A stretch of DNA of 64,000 nucleotides from NCBI GenBank assembly GCA_947493145.1, contig CANLPZ010000001.1:992001-1056000 (forward strand), in the 5' to 3' direction. Below the pieces are notes generated by a model. The model was not told the origin of the DNA and searched no databases. It saw only the letters and a list, made by a program, of their open reading frames with translations. The position numbers and the translations under genes were made by a program. This DNA is from an uncultured Paracoccaceae bacterium. GTDB lineage: Bacteria; Pseudomonadota; Alphaproteobacteria; Rhodobacterales; Rhodobacteraceae. Shown one piece after another: positions 53,337-63,399 of this stretch (its first letter is position 1; each line of letters begins with the position of its first letter).

Positions 53337-55700
53337 ATGGACTCTGAAAAGACGAAACAAAATCGTGGGCCTTTGATACATGGCGTTACGATCAAAACAC
53401 GCCTTGCTTTTACCTTTTTCACATTCTTTGTCTTGGTCTCAGTCTGTGGTTTTTTGTGGCTGCGGCAAATTGAAATACTCGGTGACGCAACCCGATCAGT
53501 TCGCGATGTTGCGTTACCTAAAATCATAAGTGCAAATGAAGCTGAGCGCGCTTTAACAACCCACCGGCTGCAAGTTCGTCGCAGCGCACAAACCAATGAC
53601 TTTCGCCAACTCGCAACCATTGAGCGCACCTTGAGAGTGGCGGAAGGTGTATTTGAAACCAATCTTGCAAAGCTAAGCTTAGAGTTAAAAACGGCGCCCG
53701 AAGTTCTGCTTGCCGACAGAGCATTGAAACGTTGGGAAAGTTATCTTGTCGCTGTCGATGATGTTCGCAAATTGACTGAGCAAGGTGAACTGAGACAAGC
53801 GAGGGCCCGATTAGATCAAGGCGCTGAATTGGCTGCCTCTCAGCTCTTTGATACCCTGCATGAATTAGTTGATCTGACGCGGAACGAAAGCGATTTTATT
53901 TCCGCCCAGATGGAACAACAGTATCAAGACGCGCGGAATCTCACCATTACAATTGTGCTTGCGGCGCTCTTTGTAACCTTGCTTGCAACGTGGTGGACTG
54001 CCAAAGCGATTAGCGGCCCGTTGTTAAAAATAACAACGGCACTGCGTCGTCTTTCTGACGGACAGGATGATGCGGAAATTCCGCCGTTATCTGACCGCCA
54101 GAATGAAATTGGTGCCTTGGCGCGCGCGGCGAACGCATATCGTGACAATTTGATCGAAACTCGAAAACTGGCAAGTGATCTCAGTCATGAACGTACACGC
54201 CTCTATGAAACGGTAAAAAATATCCCCTTTGCCCTAGGCGTATTTGATCAAAACGGGGAGGTCATTGTATCCAATGATGCCTTTCACAACATTTTCGATC
54301 TCCCAAAAGAATTTGAAATCACCAATCCATCGCAACAAGACGTTTTGTCGGAAATCGGCAAAAAATTTACGTCCAATGGATCAACAAATTTTTCAGAGCA
54401 CATTTTGAAAACCGTAGGGGAAAAAGCGTCGAAAACTGAAATCTGGAAGACTGTTGAAGACCGTATAATTTCGGTCACTGTAAAATCCAGACCTGAAGGC
54501 TGGATGTTAATTGGTGAAGATATCACTGAACAAGAACGCATTCGTGCGGTGTCTGAACAAGCTGAACGTCAAAGGACGATAGGGTTGCTTACAGGTGGTG
54601 TTGCCCACGACTTCAACAATTTACTCGCCGTGATAATGGGTAACCAAGAATTGCTTCGCGATGGGTTAACGGATCACGAAGACCTCAAGATGGTTGACGC
54701 CTCCATCTCTGCCGCTGCGCGGGGGGCAGATTTGACGCAAAGCATGCTGTCCTTTGCGCAAAAAGCACGTTTGTCACCTCGTGATTTGGATTTGGGCGCA
54801 CTCGTGAACGAAATGCGTGACCTTTTTGAACGTACATTGCCAAGTTCAATCGACGTTGTTGTCAATACCGATGACAATCTTTGGCCCGTTCACGCAGATC
54901 CAAGAGCGACGGAAAATGCGTTGCTAAACTTAATCGTCAATGCCCGCGATGCGATGCCTGATGGTGGCCGCCTGAGCATTAGTTTAACAAATCAAGTCGT
55001 CGAAGAAAGCGACATATCCAAAATCCAAAATGGTTTGTCCGTCGGAAATTATGTTGAATTGACAGTTATGGACTCTGGCCAAGGAATCGCGCCGGAACAT
55101 TTGGAAAAAATATTTGAACCCTTCTTTTCGACCAAGGGGCCTGGCGCAGGTTCGGGTCTTGGCCTGTCCCGTGTTTACGGTTTCATGAAACAATCATCCG
55201 GACGGATCGTTGTCAGTTCAACGGTAAACAAGGGAACAATGTTCTGTCTTTGGTTTCCAGCAAAAAAATTGCAAAATGCGAAACCATCAAAAGGCCGTGA
55301 CGATCAATCGGTTCCAACGCTGGTGGGCCAACGGGTTCTTGTTGCCGAGGATGACGATGATGTTCGCAAGATCATTGTGACGATGTTAGAAACCGCGCAA
55401 TGTATTGTTATGTCTGCCCCCGACGGCAATACTGCTCTTAAAGTTTTCCAAGAAAATCCCGGTTTTGATTTGGTTTTGACCGATGTCATGATGCCGGGGG
55501 GAATGCTTGGAACTGAATTGGTTGAGAAAATTAAGGAAATCCAACCAGATATGCCCGCCATTTTGTTAACGGGATATGCGGATTCCGATATTTCAAACCC
55601 TACAGATAAATCTACCACTATGCTCCTGCGCAAACCTGTGAACCGAAAGGACCTTATTTCCAAAGTTGCGCAAGCCATAGCAACGGCCAGTACCCCCTGA
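53337..55700 (+). CDS. Hybrid sensor histidine kinase with receiver domain
   Basis: A 787-residue protein. Helices at residues 22-43 and about 200-222 enclose a helical periplasmic domain of roughly 155 residues. HAMP (about 220-275) and a PAS-like domain (295-400) follow. The phosphoacceptor region is [20 protein letters not shown] (His424), and the ATPase motifs are [21 protein letters not shown] and [14 protein letters not shown]-terminal receiver has [12 protein letters not shown], the phosphorylated Asp716 (LTDVMMPGG) and [11 protein letters not shown]. There is no DNA-binding output, so signals must pass to another protein. It is co-oriented with and close to the binding-protein gene, recalling TorT-TorS sensing pairs. 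Confidence 0.9.
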   Translation: MDSEKTKQNRGPLIHGVTIKTRLAFTFFTFFVLVSVCGFLWLRQIEILGDATRSVRDVALPKIISANEAERALTTHRLQVRRSAQTNDFRQLATIERTLRVAEGVFETNLAKLSLELKTAPEVLLADRALKRWESYLVAVDDVRKLTEQGELRQARARLDQGAELAASQLFDTLHELVDLTRNESDFISAQMEQQYQDARNLTITIVLAALFVTLLATWWTAKAISGPLLKITTALRRLSDGQDDAEIPPLSDRQNEIGALARAANAYRDNLIETRKLASDLSHERTRLYETVKNIPFALGVFDQNGEVIVSNDAFHNIFDLPKEFEITNPSQQDVLSEIGKKFTSNGSTNFSEHILKTVGEKASKTEIWKTVEDRIISVTVKSRPEGWMLIGEDITEQERIRAVSEQAERQRTIGLLTGGVAHDFNNLLAVIMGNQELLRDGLTDHEDLKMVDASISAAARGADLTQSMLSFAQKARLSPRDLDLGALVNEMRDLFERTLPSSIDVVVNTDDNLWPVHADPRATENALLNLIVNARDAMPDGGRLSISLTNQVVEESDISKIQNGLSVGNYVELTVMDSGQGIAPEHLEKIFEPFFSTKGPGAGSGLGLSRVYGFMKQSSGRIVVSSTVNKGTMFCLWFPAKKLQNAKPSKGRDDQSVPTLVGQRVLVAEDDDDVRKIIVTMLETAQCIVMSAPDGNTALKVFQENPGFDLVLTDVMMPGGMLGTELVEKIKEIQPDMPAILLTGYADSDISNPTDKSTTMLLRKPVNRKDLISKVAQAIATASTP

Positions 55701-55818
55701 TCTCACTGTTCTTTGATCATCTCTGAATGGTTTTATCGTCGCTCAATCTACGCTTTACAGATCGATCCTTTGGCCCAGCATAACCTTGTCATTCATGGAC
55801 GACGTTTTTGGGGGCAGG

Positions 55819-56868
55819 TCAGGATATTTCGTTTTTGTTGTGAACAATTGAAGCATAGAATGCTAATCCGATCAGCGTCATACCAATTCCACCTGTGATC
55901 AGCTCATTCACATGTACAATGGATTGCAGGAACATGATCACCGAAAGCGCGAAAATCGAATAGAACGCACCATGTTCGAGATAGCGAAATTCAGCCAGCG
56001 TACCACGTTCCACAAGCATGATCGTCATCGAACGAACATACATAGCACCAATTCCCAAACCGATTGCGATCAGCAAAATATTCGTCGTCAATGCAAATGC
56101 CCCGATAACCCCATCGAACGAAAAACTCGCGTCCAGCACTTCAAGATATAAAAATCCACCTAACCCAGCTTTTGCACCGACTTTGGCTGTCGAACCCGCA
56201 ACATTATCCAAATATGTTCCAAGCCCATCAACAAGGGTAAACACCAACAGCCCCATCACAGCAGACGACATAAACGCACCAACGTCCTTGTCTGGTATTG
56301 TCTGAGCAATAAGAACAACGATGATAAGAACAAACGCAATTTCGAACCCGCGGATCGCCCCCCATTGACGCAGGCGGCGTTCCAAAACGGCGATCCAATC
56401 AATGGACTTATCTTCATCAATGAAGAATTTAAGCGCGACCATCATCAAAAAAGTTCCACCAAAGGCTGAAATTGGTCCATGGGCATGTCCCATGATTTCA
56501 GAATACTGTTCTTGATCCGTCAACGCCATCTGCATGGCTTGCAAGGGATTGATCCACGCAAAAACAGCGACAATTGCCAGTGGAAAGACGATGCGCATAC
56601 CAAACACTGCGATCAAAATCCCCCATGTCAAAAAACGTCTTTGCCAAACTGGGGTCATCTCTTCCAATTTGTTGGCGTTGACGATCGCATTATCGAACGA
56701 AAGTGCGATCTCCAACGCGGCCAACATCGTTCCAACAATTAAGAACGACACGACACCCCCCATTGTTCCAATCGTTGCCCAGCCAAGCCATGCGCTTAGG
56801 CCTAGGCCAATCCCTGTCGTGATAAGCGGCCATTTTAGATAGGATTGAGTACTGCGTTCTATGCTCAT
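55819..56868 (-). CDS. DUF475-family integral membrane protein (TerC-related)
   Basis: A 349-residue protein with eight or more hydrophobic segments. The two acidic signatures in the membrane, LEIALSFDNAIVNANKLEEM and EVLDASFSFDGVIGAFALT, are characteristic of DUF475/TerC-like proteins, some of which are linked to metal-ion export (MntE/Alx type). No tellurite gene lies nearby. Its start lies 3 bp after the TRAP permease stop, so it is probably translated from the TRAP mRNA; the reason is unknown. Confidence 0.85.
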   Translation of the reverse strand: MSIERSTQSYLKWPLITTGIGLGLSAWLGWATIGTMGGVVSFLIVGTMLAALEIALSFDNAIVNANKLEEMTPVWQRRFLTWGILIAVFGMRIVFPLAIVAVFAWINPLQAMQMALTDQEQYSEIMGHAHGPISAFGGTFLMMVALKFFIDEDKSIDWIAVLERRLRQWGAIRGFEIAFVLIIVVLIAQTIPDKDVGAFMSSAVMGLLVFTLVDGLGTYLDNVAGSTAKVGAKAGLGGFLYLEVLDASFSFDGVIGAFALTTNILLIAIGLGIGAMYVRSMTIMLVERGTLAEFRYLEHGAFYSIFALSVIMFLQSIVHVNELITGGIGMTLIGLAFYASIVHNKNEIS

Positions 56869-56871
56869 GAT

Positions 56872-59337
56872 TTAGTTTCCTGACATAACTTCTGGCAACC
56901 AAAGCACCAGTTGTGGGAAAAGAAATAGCAAGACCAAACCAAGCAACTGCACCAACATAAACTGCATCATGCCAAGGTAGATGTCTTTAAGATCCCAATT
57001 CGGAACGACGCCTTTCAAGAAATAGGCCGACAGCGCGACCGGCGGCGACAACCAAGCCGTTTGCAGGTTCACTGCGACCAATATCCCAAACCAAACCATC
57101 AAGTCGTACCGATCTAGGCCATGAACATCCAAGGCCTCCACCGTTGGGAGCAGTATCGGCACAACGATTAGAACAATCGGGACCCATTCGAGCGGCCACC
57201 CCAACAAGAAGATCAGCGCCATTACCAGCAACAAGATGAAGTAAGGTGACATTTCCAAACCGAGCAACAATTCGGTCATCATTTTTGGTGTCCCCAGCGC
57301 ACTGAACTGGGCACCAAAGAAATTTGATGCAGCAACCAAGAACATGATCAACACCGTAATTTCCAAAGATTTGACGAGGCTGTCAAAGAAGCTTGGCATC
57401 GTGAATTTGCGGTACGCGATGGACAGAATAATAGCGCCAAAGGCCCCCATTGCAGCGGCTTCGGCCGGTGTTGCAAGGCCAAGCAGAATAGAACCAAGCG
57501 CAAACGAAATCAGAATCGTAGGTGGCATCAGGCCAGCAAAAAATTCATCCCAAAGCGCGGAAAAGTAAAAATCAACATCTGCGCCTTTGCGATAGATGGG
57601 GCTTGCGAGATAGCCCAAGAATGTTGTGAAAACAGCGAGTATGATCGGCCAAATTGGCATCCCATCACCAAGGTTCGCGAGGATCATGTAAAGATGAAAA
57701 AGCACAGCAATCGGCAGTACGATACGCAGGACGCTCAGGTTGCGGTACGCACCATACGCAACGACCAGAGTACCGACCAAAACCAACAGCCCGCCAAAAG
57801 GAATGACCCCAAACGCGCCGCTCAGACCTAACCCGAAAACGCGACACAACGTCAAAACCCCAAGGCAAATTAATGCGATTTCTGCTCCGTAATATTTTGA
57901 GGTATCTGGCTGATCTTCCTGTGCAAGGATCGGCCCCAAGCTGGGGTTCAACCAACACCGGCCAAGTGTGTAAATCAGGTACAGTGAGGCCAAAAGGGCA
58001 CCTGGAATAAAGGCCCCACGGAACAAATCCAATGTCGAGACTTCCAACACTGGCCCCATAACGATCAACATGATCGAAGGTGGGATCAAAATGCCCAACG
58101 TACCACCAGCCGTGATACAGCCTGCCGCCAGTTTCACGTTATACCCTGAACGGCTCATCGTGGCGCCCGCCATAATTCCCAAAAGCGTCACTGACGCACC
58201 GACAATACCTGTTGCAGCCGCGAAAATCGTCGAAACGATCAAAACAGCAATGAACAACGCGCCACGGACACGGGCCATGATCATCTGGGTCGAAATAAAC
58301 AAACGTTCCATCAACCCAGCGGCTTCCATGATGATCCCCATTAAAACAAACAGGGGAACCGCCATAAGCTGATCGTTTAACATTGTTGAGTTGGTGTTCA
58401 ACGTCATCAACAACGTGGTCAATTTGAAATTTGCCCCCCAAATTCCAAAGACAAACGCGAGAAAGATCAACGTAAACGAAATTGGAAACCCAATGAAGAT
58501 CACGAACAACATCGCAGCGAGCATGATCAAACCAATGATTGGTTTATCGATGTTCGGGCGTGCGCTCATGAGTTCAGTAAACCAAGCACCACCAGGAACG
58601 ATGTTAGGTGCGAAAACGGCCAAGACGAGCCATATTAATGCAATCAAATAGATCGGTAAGAGACGCACAAAGATCCGTTCACGTTCCGGCCCCATTTTGT
58701 GGAACGCGCGGAAAATTTCCGAAATTCCCTGTAGCGCCAAAAGGATACCCCCAATGGGCATCGCCAAACGTGCTGGCCATAAAATTGGCCCCCACGCGCT
58801 GTCCAGTGCCATCGTTTCCCCGGTTGAATAAGCCAACCACCAGAATTGACAGGCCACCACGCTGAAAAAAATCATCGATGGGATAAAGAACAAAAGGTAC
58901 AACGTAGCGTCGACTGTCGCTTGGGTTTTACCTGCCCAGCCACGGTACAAAAAATCAGCACGGATATGCACACCGCGCATCAACCCGTAACCAGCGGCAG
59001 CCATAAAAATAACCCCCGCCAACATGCGACTGGTGTCATAAACCCAAAGCGTCGGACCCAAACCAAGGGATCGTGCAAAATCGCCCATTCCGGCGTTATT
59101 CAAAATGGAAAACGCGTTTCGCGAAATCACTTCATAAACAACCACAATAATCAGTGGGATCATCAGGAGCGAAATCAGCTGACCCGCGCGATAATTCAAA
59201 ACATCTATGGCCGCCGTGATTGGCCGTTGCCAAGATGCCATGTCCTCAGGCGTTTCACCTGGCGCTTCGGCCCGTCTCTCCGCGATCAGCTCATCAGCAA
59301 TTTCGAGCTCATCGGGGTTCACCTCATCAGCCGCCAT
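56872..59337 (-). CDS. dctQM: TRAP transporter fused permease DctQM
   Basis: An 821-residue fused permease. Residues 1-225 form the small DctQ subunit (four helices, with SRMLAGVIFMAAAGYGLMRG and VHIRADFLYRG). Residues 260-815 form the large DctM subunit of the Na+/substrate symporter, with VPLFVLMGIIMEAAGLMERL, TAGGTLGILIPPSIMLIV and LLGLATPAEAAAMGAFGAI. A long insertion of about 130 residues (450-590) with extra helices is seen in roseobacter members that pair with COG4663-type binding proteins. dctP lies upstream across a hairpin; DUF475 lies 3 bp downstream. Confidence 0.92.
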   Translation of the reverse strand: MAADEVNPDELEIADELIAERRAEAPGETPEDMASWQRPITAAIDVLNYRAGQLISLLMIPLIIVVVYEVISRNAFSILNNAGMGDFARSLGLGPTLWVYDTSRMLAGVIFMAAAGYGLMRGVHIRADFLYRGWAGKTQATVDATLYLLFFIPSMIFFSVVACQFWWLAYSTGETMALDSAWGPILWPARLAMPIGGILLALQGISEIFRAFHKMGPERERIFVRLLPIYLIALIWLVLAVFAPNIVPGGAWFTELMSARPNIDKPIIGLIMLAAMLFVIFIGFPISFTLIFLAFVFGIWGANFKLTTLLMTLNTNSTMLNDQLMAVPLFVLMGIIMEAAGLMERLFISTQMIMARVRGALFIAVLIVSTIFAAATGIVGASVTLLGIMAGATMSRSGYNVKLAAGCITAGGTLGILIPPSIMLIVMGPVLEVSTLDLFRGAFIPGALLASLYLIYTLGRCWLNPSLGPILAQEDQPDTSKYYGAEIALICLGVLTLCRVFGLGLSGAFGVIPFGGLLVLVGTLVVAYGAYRNLSVLRIVLPIAVLFHLYMILANLGDGMPIWPIILAVFTTFLGYLASPIYRKGADVDFYFSALWDEFFAGLMPPTILISFALGSILLGLATPAEAAAMGAFGAIILSIAYRKFTMPSFFDSLVKSLEITVLIMFLVAASNFFGAQFSALGTPKMMTELLLGLEMSPYFILLLVMALIFLLGWPLEWVPIVLIVVPILLPTVEALDVHGLDRYDLMVWFGILVAVNLQTAWLSPPVALSAYFLKGVVPNWDLKDIYLGMMQFMLVQLLGLVLLFLFPQLVLWLPEVMSGN

Positions 59338-59416
59338 TTCGTTCTCCCTTTTCCAGTCGGACCCTTACCGGACCTTCCTTTTTGGAAAACGCCAACGCCC
59401 TTACCAAAAAGGAAGC

Positions 59417-59436
59417 GCGAGACCCGAAGGTCTCGC
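59417..59436 (-). terminator. Attenuating hairpin between dctP and dctQM
   Basis: GCGAGACC (59417-59424) and GGTCTCGC (59429-59436) form a perfect 8-bp stem with a tetraloop. On the minus strand GCTTCCTTTTTGG follows. Partial termination here would favour the binding protein over the permease. Confidence 0.75.
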
Positions 59437-59450
59437 ACCAGATTTTAATT

Positions 59451-60545
59451 TTATTGGAGTGTATCCGCGTGAGCACGGCCCAAATTCGCGTTCGAGGTCT
59501 GAGCACCGGCCCAGAACGGCACTACCACATCAGCGAAATCTTTCTGAGACTGCCAAACTTCTGCGAAGAATTCGCTCTCGTCCGCAGCCGCCTGCAACGC
59601 ATTTTGTGCAGCAGCCATATACTCAGTGAAATACTCTTCTGGTGTGTCTTCCAAGATCACGCCATGGTTTTCCGTCAAATCATGAAGCGCACGGCCATTT
59701 TCGTAGATACGGTACGATAGTGACTTGGAAAGCGACGCGTTCGCGGCAACTTCCAATGCAGTTTTTTCAAGTTCCGATAGGCTGTCATAGAAATCGCCGT
59801 TTACATACATGTCGGCGTTCACAACAACTTGGTGCAGACCCTGAAGATAATAGTGCTTCAGTACGTCTTGGAATCCAAAGACTGAGTCAGGCTTGGGACA
59901 GCACCATTCGGCCGCATCGATCGTGCCTTTTTCCAGCGCTGGTAGAATGTCACCACCACCCATCGCAACCGCAGGCACACCAATATCTGCATACGCAGCA
60001 CCAACCATTCCAGGAGGCGCGCGGAACCGCATCTGACGGAAATCATCCATGGATTCAATCGGCTCTGGGAACCATCCCAATGCTTCGGGGCCAACCGGCT
60101 GAAGCATGAAGCCTTTGACGTTCACGCCCATCTCATCCCAAAGCTGGTCATACAGTTCTTTGCCGCCACCATACTGGAACCAGCTTAGAAACGCGATGTT
60201 GTCCATGCCGACGCCGGCACCCGCGATAGGGGCACCAAATAGGTTGGCAGCAACGTGCTTACCACCCCAATAGTGGGTCCAAGCAAAGCCACCTTCAACA
60301 AGTCCCGCATCAACCGCATCAAGAATGTCACGCGGGCCAACAATTGCACCTGCGGGCAGAACTTCGATCGTCAAGGACCCACCCGTTAGCGCGGCGACGT
60401 CGCGGCCAAATTCTTCGAGCATAAACACTTCGTCCGCGGTGCTGGGCAACACGGATTGAATACGCAGCACTTTTTCAGCAAATGCAGCTGATGTTGTTAA
60501 CGCAAGTGCCGCCACACTGGCGGCTAGATGTTTTAGTTTAAACAT
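59451..60545 (-). CDS. dctP: TRAP transporter substrate-binding protein (COG4663-like)
   Basis: A 364-residue periplasmic protein. The signal peptide is MFKLKHLAASVAALALTTSA, with cleavage near AFA-E. The mature sequence begins EKVLRIQSVLPSTADEVFML. The ligand region IDAAEWCCPKPDSVFGFQD and HYYLQGLHQVVVNADMYVNG is that of the TakP/FcbT1 group, which binds 2-oxo acids or related organic acids. GGAGGAG precedes the start. It heads dctP-dctQM-DUF475, 112 bp after the GMC oxidoreductase gene, which may share its substrate pathway. Confidence 0.9.
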   Translation of the reverse strand: MFKLKHLAASVAALALTTSAAFAEKVLRIQSVLPSTADEVFMLEEFGRDVAALTGGSLTIEVLPAGAIVGPRDILDAVDAGLVEGGFAWTHYWGGKHVAANLFGAPIAGAGVGMDNIAFLSWFQYGGGKELYDQLWDEMGVNVKGFMLQPVGPEALGWFPEPIESMDDFRQMRFRAPPGMVGAAYADIGVPAVAMGGGDILPALEKGTIDAAEWCCPKPDSVFGFQDVLKHYYLQGLHQVVVNADMYVNGDFYDSLSELEKTALEVAANASLSKSLSYRIYENGRALHDLTENHGVILEDTPEEYFTEYMAAAQNALQAAADESEFFAEVWQSQKDFADVVVPFWAGAQTSNANLGRAHADTLQ

Positions 60546-60657
60546 GTGTTCTCCTCCCTAGAGATATGCCTTCGCTGTCGTCCTTGCTTTGCTCAGGGTT
60601 GAAGGCGCTTCCCTGAAATGTTTTGGGCCTAAAGATGGCCGGTTTCGTTCAGTCGCT

Positions 60658-62259
60658 TCATGATCTCAAATCCTCCAATATAAGATCTGCAGCTTTCTCA
60701 CCGATCATGATGCAAGGGGCATTTGTATTCCCGCTTACAATTTTCGGCATGATTGACGCATCTGCAACGCGCAGCCCGTCAATACCTTTCACTCGCAAAT
60801 TAGGGTCAACAACGGCCATGTCATCGATCCCCATTTTGCAAGTTCCTGTTGGATGGTAGATTGTCACCGAAGTACGGCGTGCCCAATCCAGTGTGGCATC
60901 TTCGTCATCTATTGCGACATTGTCACCCGGCGCGTGTTCTTCGCTGATGTATGATTTCAATGGACCAGTTCGTGCAATTTTTCGCGCGATCTGAATGCCC
61001 TTAACCAATGTCTTGCAGTCCTGCTCAGTGGCGAGGTAATTCGGATGAATTTCTGGAGGGTCATCCATATTGGAAGACCGCAATGAAAGGTGCCCAGTGC
61101 TTTCTGGGCGAAGTTGCAAAACAGATGCTGTGAACGCCGAAAATTTATGTGGCCCTTCGGATGGCTTATCGGCGCTCCACGGTTGGATGTGAAATTGGAT
61201 ATCCGGTGTTTCAAGGTGTTGTTCTGTCTTCAAGAACCCAGTCCCTAAGCTTGCTGCCATTGTCATAGGCCCGCGCTGGGTCAACGCATATTGGACGGCC
61301 ATCATGCCTTTCTTAAACACGTTGTTGGTTTCGACATTAATGGTGCTAAGCGGTGTCTTAAACACAGGCCGCGCTTGCAGGTGATCTTGTAAATTCTTGC
61401 CGACGCCTTTTAACGCGGCATGTACATCTATGCCGTGCCGGTTAAGCTCCGCTGGATCCCCCACTCCTGACAACATCAAGATATGTGGCGATCCAATTGC
61501 GCCCGCGCTCAGGATAACCTCTCGTCTCGCACGAATTGTTTCCATGCCATCATTGCGTTTTACACGAATGCCAACTGCACGCCCGTCTTGGATCAGCACC
61601 TTTTCCGTATGGGTTTCGGTCAAAATAGTTAGGTTTTTACGGTTCTGCGCCGGCTTCAAATAGGCCGAAGCAGACGAACATCGACGCCCGCCCTTCATGG
61701 TTAACTGAAAATAGGAAACGCCTTCCTGATCTCCCGAATTGTAATCCTTTGTACGCTTAAACCCAGCGGCTTCTGCCGCATCGAGCCAGATATCGACAAC
61801 TTCTCGTGTTAGGCGAGACTCTTGAACAGAAAGCGGGCCGTCAGTTCCGCGTTCATCCGTCTTATGCCCACCGTGCCAAGTCTCCGAACGTTTGAACAAA
61901 GGTTGTACGTTGTCCCAAGACCAACCCGAACATCCCAATTGCGCCCAATGGTCATAGTCTTGCGGCTGCCCTCGGACATAGAGCAGCCCGTTTATTGAGC
62001 TTGACCCGCCAAGTACTCGGCCGCGGGGCCACGCAATCGATCGTCCGGCGATGCCTACATCCTGTTCCGTTTGGTACATCCAATCAAGCTTTGGGTTTCC
62101 CATTGTACGGAAATATCCCACAGGGATGTGGATCCACGGATTACGGTCCTTAGGGCCGGCTTCGACCAATGCAACAGTTACCCGTGCATCAGCAGACAGA
62201 CGGTTCGCTAACGCGCATCCGGCAGAGCCGGCACCAACAATTATGAAGTCAAACTCCAT
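60658..62259 (-). CDS. GMC-family FAD oxidoreductase (choline dehydrogenase-like)
   Basis: A 533-residue glucose-methanol-choline oxidoreductase. The FAD loop is IIVGAGSAGCALANRL (residues 6-21), followed by the GMC signature PRGRVLGGSSSINGLLYVRG and GSPHILMLSGVGDP. The catalytic His/Asn pair is in VTIYHPTGTCKMG and GNTNAPCIMIGEKAADLI. True BetA is usually near 550 residues and lies beside betB/betI, which are absent here, so an unspecified alcohol substrate is more likely. It diverges from an iclR gene across a 63-bp gap that contains an inverted repeat. Confidence 0.88.
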   Translation of the reverse strand: MEFDFIIVGAGSAGCALANRLSADARVTVALVEAGPKDRNPWIHIPVGYFRTMGNPKLDWMYQTEQDVGIAGRSIAWPRGRVLGGSSSINGLLYVRGQPQDYDHWAQLGCSGWSWDNVQPLFKRSETWHGGHKTDERGTDGPLSVQESRLTREVVDIWLDAAEAAGFKRTKDYNSGDQEGVSYFQLTMKGGRRCSSASAYLKPAQNRKNLTILTETHTEKVLIQDGRAVGIRVKRNDGMETIRARREVILSAGAIGSPHILMLSGVGDPAELNRHGIDVHAALKGVGKNLQDHLQARPVFKTPLSTINVETNNVFKKGMMAVQYALTQRGPMTMAASLGTGFLKTEQHLETPDIQFHIQPWSADKPSEGPHKFSAFTASVLQLRPESTGHLSLRSSNMDDPPEIHPNYLATEQDCKTLVKGIQIARKIARTGPLKSYISEEHAPGDNVAIDDEDATLDWARRTSVTIYHPTGTCKMGIDDMAVVDPNLRVKGIDGLRVADASIMPKIVSGNTNAPCIMIGEKAADLILEDLRS

Positions 62260-62280
62260 AAATTCCCCAATTTATCAATT

Positions 62281-62301
62281 AATGAGACTTTTTGTCTCGT
62301 T
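62281..62301. promoter_or_regulatory. Probable IclR operator between GMC and iclR genes
   Basis: AATGAGAC-TTTTT-GTCTCGTT is an inverted repeat (8-bp arms, one mismatch) in the middle of the divergent promoter region. Its place suggests binding by the adjacent IclR protein. Confidence 0.55.
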
Positions 62302-62322
62302 TATTGCATAAAAAATCGTACA

Positions 62323-63135
62323 ATGATTCGCACAAAATGCACGAAAAAAATTTACGAAGGGAAAAAGAAGTTGGCGTCAGCACGAATTCCAACCAATCTC
62401 AGAACGCTTTTGATCTTGGAAATTTTAGGAAAAAGCGACAGACCGATGACCGCAACTCAGATCAATGACCAACTTGGCCTGCCAAAGCAAACTGTTCACA
62501 GGCTATGCGTCACGCTTGAAGATAACGGTTTTATAACGCGACCCGGCAATGGCAAGCATTACCAAATTGCACGCAGGCTTCGCGAACTCGGGTCAGGATT
62601 GCTTCACAATTCACGAGACCACGTTGCACGGCATCAAATTCTAAGTGACGTTGCTGAAACCGTCCGAGAAACAGTGAACTATGCTGTTCCGAGAAACGAT
62701 GGCATGAGTTACCTCGACCGCGTCGAAACGGATTGGCTTTTTCGCATTCAGTTGCCGATCGGGACGAGTGTCCCCTTCCACTGCACAGCCAGTGGAAAAG
62801 CGTTTTTAGCAAGTCTTGCGCCAAAGCAGCAACAAGCGATGATCAACGCCCTTACACTCAAGAAAATGACAGATCATACCCATGTTGTGCCTCAAACGCT
62901 TTTGGAAGAACTCCGACAAATCCGCAAACAAGGTTATTCAATTGATAGGGAGGAGTTTCTGGAAGGCATGGTTGCGATCGCTGTGCCCGTTCAAGATAAA
63001 CAAGGTCGATTTATTGCTGCGCTTGCATATCACGGACCAACGCAACGTGTGTCTCTGACTGAGGCAATCGATCGAAAAGATTTCTTGGTGGCGGCCGCGG
63101 AAAAACTCAGCCGAGCTTTAATGTATGGCGTTTAA
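62323..63135 (+). CDS. IclR-family transcriptional regulator
   Basis: A 270-residue regulator. The winged helix-turn-helix (about residues 20-85) contains MTATQINDQLGLPKQTVHRL and VTLEDNGFITR. The C-terminal IclR effector domain contains IGTSVPFHCTASGKAFLASL and GYSIDREEFLEGMVAIAVPV. The ATG at 62323 has no ribosome binding site. A TTG at 62371, preceded by GAAGGGAAA, would give a 254-residue protein with a more typical N terminus and may be the real start. It probably controls the divergent GMC gene and perhaps the TRAP operon. Confidence 0.88.
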   Translation: MIRTKCTKKIYEGKKKLASARIPTNLRTLLILEILGKSDRPMTATQINDQLGLPKQTVHRLCVTLEDNGFITRPGNGKHYQIARRLRELGSGLLHNSRDHVARHQILSDVAETVRETVNYAVPRNDGMSYLDRVETDWLFRIQLPIGTSVPFHCTASGKAFLASLAPKQQQAMINALTLKKMTDHTHVVPQTLLEELRQIRKQGYSIDREEFLEGMVAIAVPVQDKQGRFIAALAYHGPTQRVSLTEAIDRKDFLVAAAEKLSRALMYGV

Positions 63136-63399
63136 CCCATGAAATTCATTGGGGCGAGTGCATGCACGCAACGGCTCGCACCATGTTGCCGAGCGGATTG
63201 CCACATACGCAGGTGGCTTCTCATTAGGTAATGAGCAGAGAAAGCCCTCTTTGAAAATTCAACTTCTACTGCGCAAATATCGCTGTTTTGGCTGGCAACT
63301 TCAATAATGAGGCGAGCCGCTTTGAAGCCTCGGAGCCGTTGCAAGGTCGGGTTTCGTGCGACATAGGTCACGGGCAATCAAAGCTCAAAGACCTTTGAT

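Noticed and set aside
55819..56868. Tellurite resistance protein
   Set aside because: Only the TerC-like superfamily signature is present; there are no other ter genes and the family role is unknown.
60658..62259. Choline dehydrogenase BetA for osmoprotection
   Set aside because: No betB, betC or betI neighbours; an IclR regulator and a TRAP operon suggest another substrate.
63132..63377. 81-codon minus-strand frame between iclR and phnM
   Set aside because: It lies 22 bp after phnM but has no known motif, and its stop overlaps the iclR end. The evidence is too weak to call.
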